Positions 5,715 through 6,187 of a DNA stretch of 6,187 bases are shown here, piece by piece. Under the pieces are notes generated by a model. The model searched no databases and was not told the origin of the DNA. It saw only the letters and a list, made by a program, of their open reading frames with translations. Position numbers and translations under genes: made by a program. Source of the stretch: DATHSN01 sp035464115 (GTDB taxonomy: Bacteria; Actinomycetota; Acidimicrobiia; Acidimicrobiales; SKKL01). The DNA lies in contig DATHSN010000024.1 of assembly GCA_035464115.1 (NCBI GenBank), positions 1-6,187 of the forward strand, written 5' to 3'. How positions within the stretch are numbered: position 1 is the first letter of the stretch; every line of letters begins with the position of its first letter.

Positions 5715-6187
5715 TCGGCTCGCTGCGCGGCACCCTGCTCGACCGCTCGCTCGAGGGCGAGGTGCTCGTCGAGGTGGGGGGTGTGGGCTACCGCGTCACC
5801 ATGAGCCCCACCGCGGCGGTCGCCATCGGCGAGCTCGACGACGAGGTCTTCGTCCACGTCCACCACCACATCCGCGAGGACGAGCAGCGGCTCTACGGCT
5901 TCGCCACCCGCGACGAGCGGGTGGCCTTCCAGGCCCTCCTCGGCGCCCACGGCGTCGGTCCGGCGCTGGCGCTCGCCATCCTCACCGTGCACCCGCCGGC
6001 GGCCCTGGCCCGGGTGCTGGCCGACGACGACCTCGCCGCGCTGTGCCTGGTCCCGGGCGTGGGCAAGAAGACCGCGGCGCGCCTGCTCATCGAGCTCAAG
6101 TCGCGCTTCGACCTGCCCGACGACACCGGCCCCGCGGTCACCGGCGTCGGCGGGCGGGGCGGCTCGTCGGCGCGCGCCGACGACCCC
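5711..6187 (+). CDS. ruvA: Holliday junction branch-migration protein RuvA, 3' end missing
   Basis: RuvA is the tetrameric protein that holds the four-way junction and loads the RuvB helicase rings. The reading frame stays open to the right edge, so 159 residues are visible of about 200 expected. Residues 1-63 form the N-terminal OB-fold domain: MIGSLRGTLL, the G-GVGYRV strand at 23-29, and the acidic pin residues E56 and D57 in HHHIREDEQRLYGF. Domain II carries two helix-hairpin-helix motifs: HGVGPALALAIL (80-91) and VPGVGKKTAARLLIELK (114-130). The first lacks the lysine usually found after GVGP (Ala85 here). From about 134 onward lies a Gly/Asp/Ala-rich flexible linker; the C-terminal RuvB-binding domain III is beyond the window. 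ruvB is expected next, but this cannot be seen. Confidence 0.95.
   Translation, partial: MIGSLRGTLLDRSLEGEVLVEVGGVGYRVTMSPTAAVAIGELDDEVFVHVHHHIREDEQRLYGFATRDERVAFQALLGAHGVGPALALAILTVHPPAALARVLADDDLAALCLVPGVGKKTAARLLIELKSRFDLPDDTGPAVTGVGGRGGSSARADDP

Noticed and set aside
1..6187. CRISPR arrays, tRNAs, insertion-sequence ends, long direct repeats or prophage genes.
   Set aside because: Reading both strands I found no regularly spaced repeats, no cloverleaf-like sequence and no transposase or integrase motifs. Recurrent GACGCCGAC/CTCGACG-type words reflect Asp-Ala and Leu-Asp codons in GC-rich genes.

Overview
This is a very GC-rich (roughly 70%) bacterial chromosomal window. Third codon positions are almost all G or C, and every gene has a long antisense shadow ORF. 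Gene content and order (DUF3048 protein, pdxS, pdxT, yebC, then ruvC and ruvA) point to a high-GC actinobacterium. The Acidimicrobiia are my best guess, but that is inference from protein flavour and gene order, not from a marker gene.

Left part (1-3236, all on +): the 3' end of a DUF3048 (YerB-like) gene is followed by a 59-bp gap with a good -10 element. After it come pdxS, pdxT, yebC and a small peroxiredoxin gene, with gaps of 35 bp, a 1-bp overlap and 1 bp. They look like one transcription unit. PdxS and PdxT together form the deoxyxylulose-5-phosphate-independent pyridoxal 5'-phosphate synthase. YebC is a translation or transcription factor of the YebC/PmpR/TACO1 family. The peroxiredoxin is a BCP/PrxQ-type enzyme with a single cysteine.

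Middle part (3247-5138, on -): a two-gene ABC-2 exporter, ATPase then permease with a 4-bp stop/start overlap. It converges on the peroxiredoxin gene, with 10 bp between the stops, and diverges from ruvC.

Right part (5178-6187, on +): ruvC and the first 159 codons of ruvA, also with a 4-bp stop/start overlap. This is the start of the Holliday-junction RuvABC operon; ruvA runs off the window and ruvB would be expected next.

The familiar actinobacterial order pdxS-pdxT-yebC-ruvC-ruvA is therefore present but split by a peroxiredoxin gene and an opposite-strand exporter. I saw no RNA genes, CRISPR arrays, insertion sequences or phage genes, and no stretch over 300 bp lacks a gene. I found no convincing undescribed multi-gene system. 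The points most worth a second look are the synteny break, an ABC ATPase with no glutamine in its Q-loop, the one-cysteine peroxiredoxin, and apparent leaderless starts of pdxS and ruvC, the latter overlapping a possible divergent promoter.
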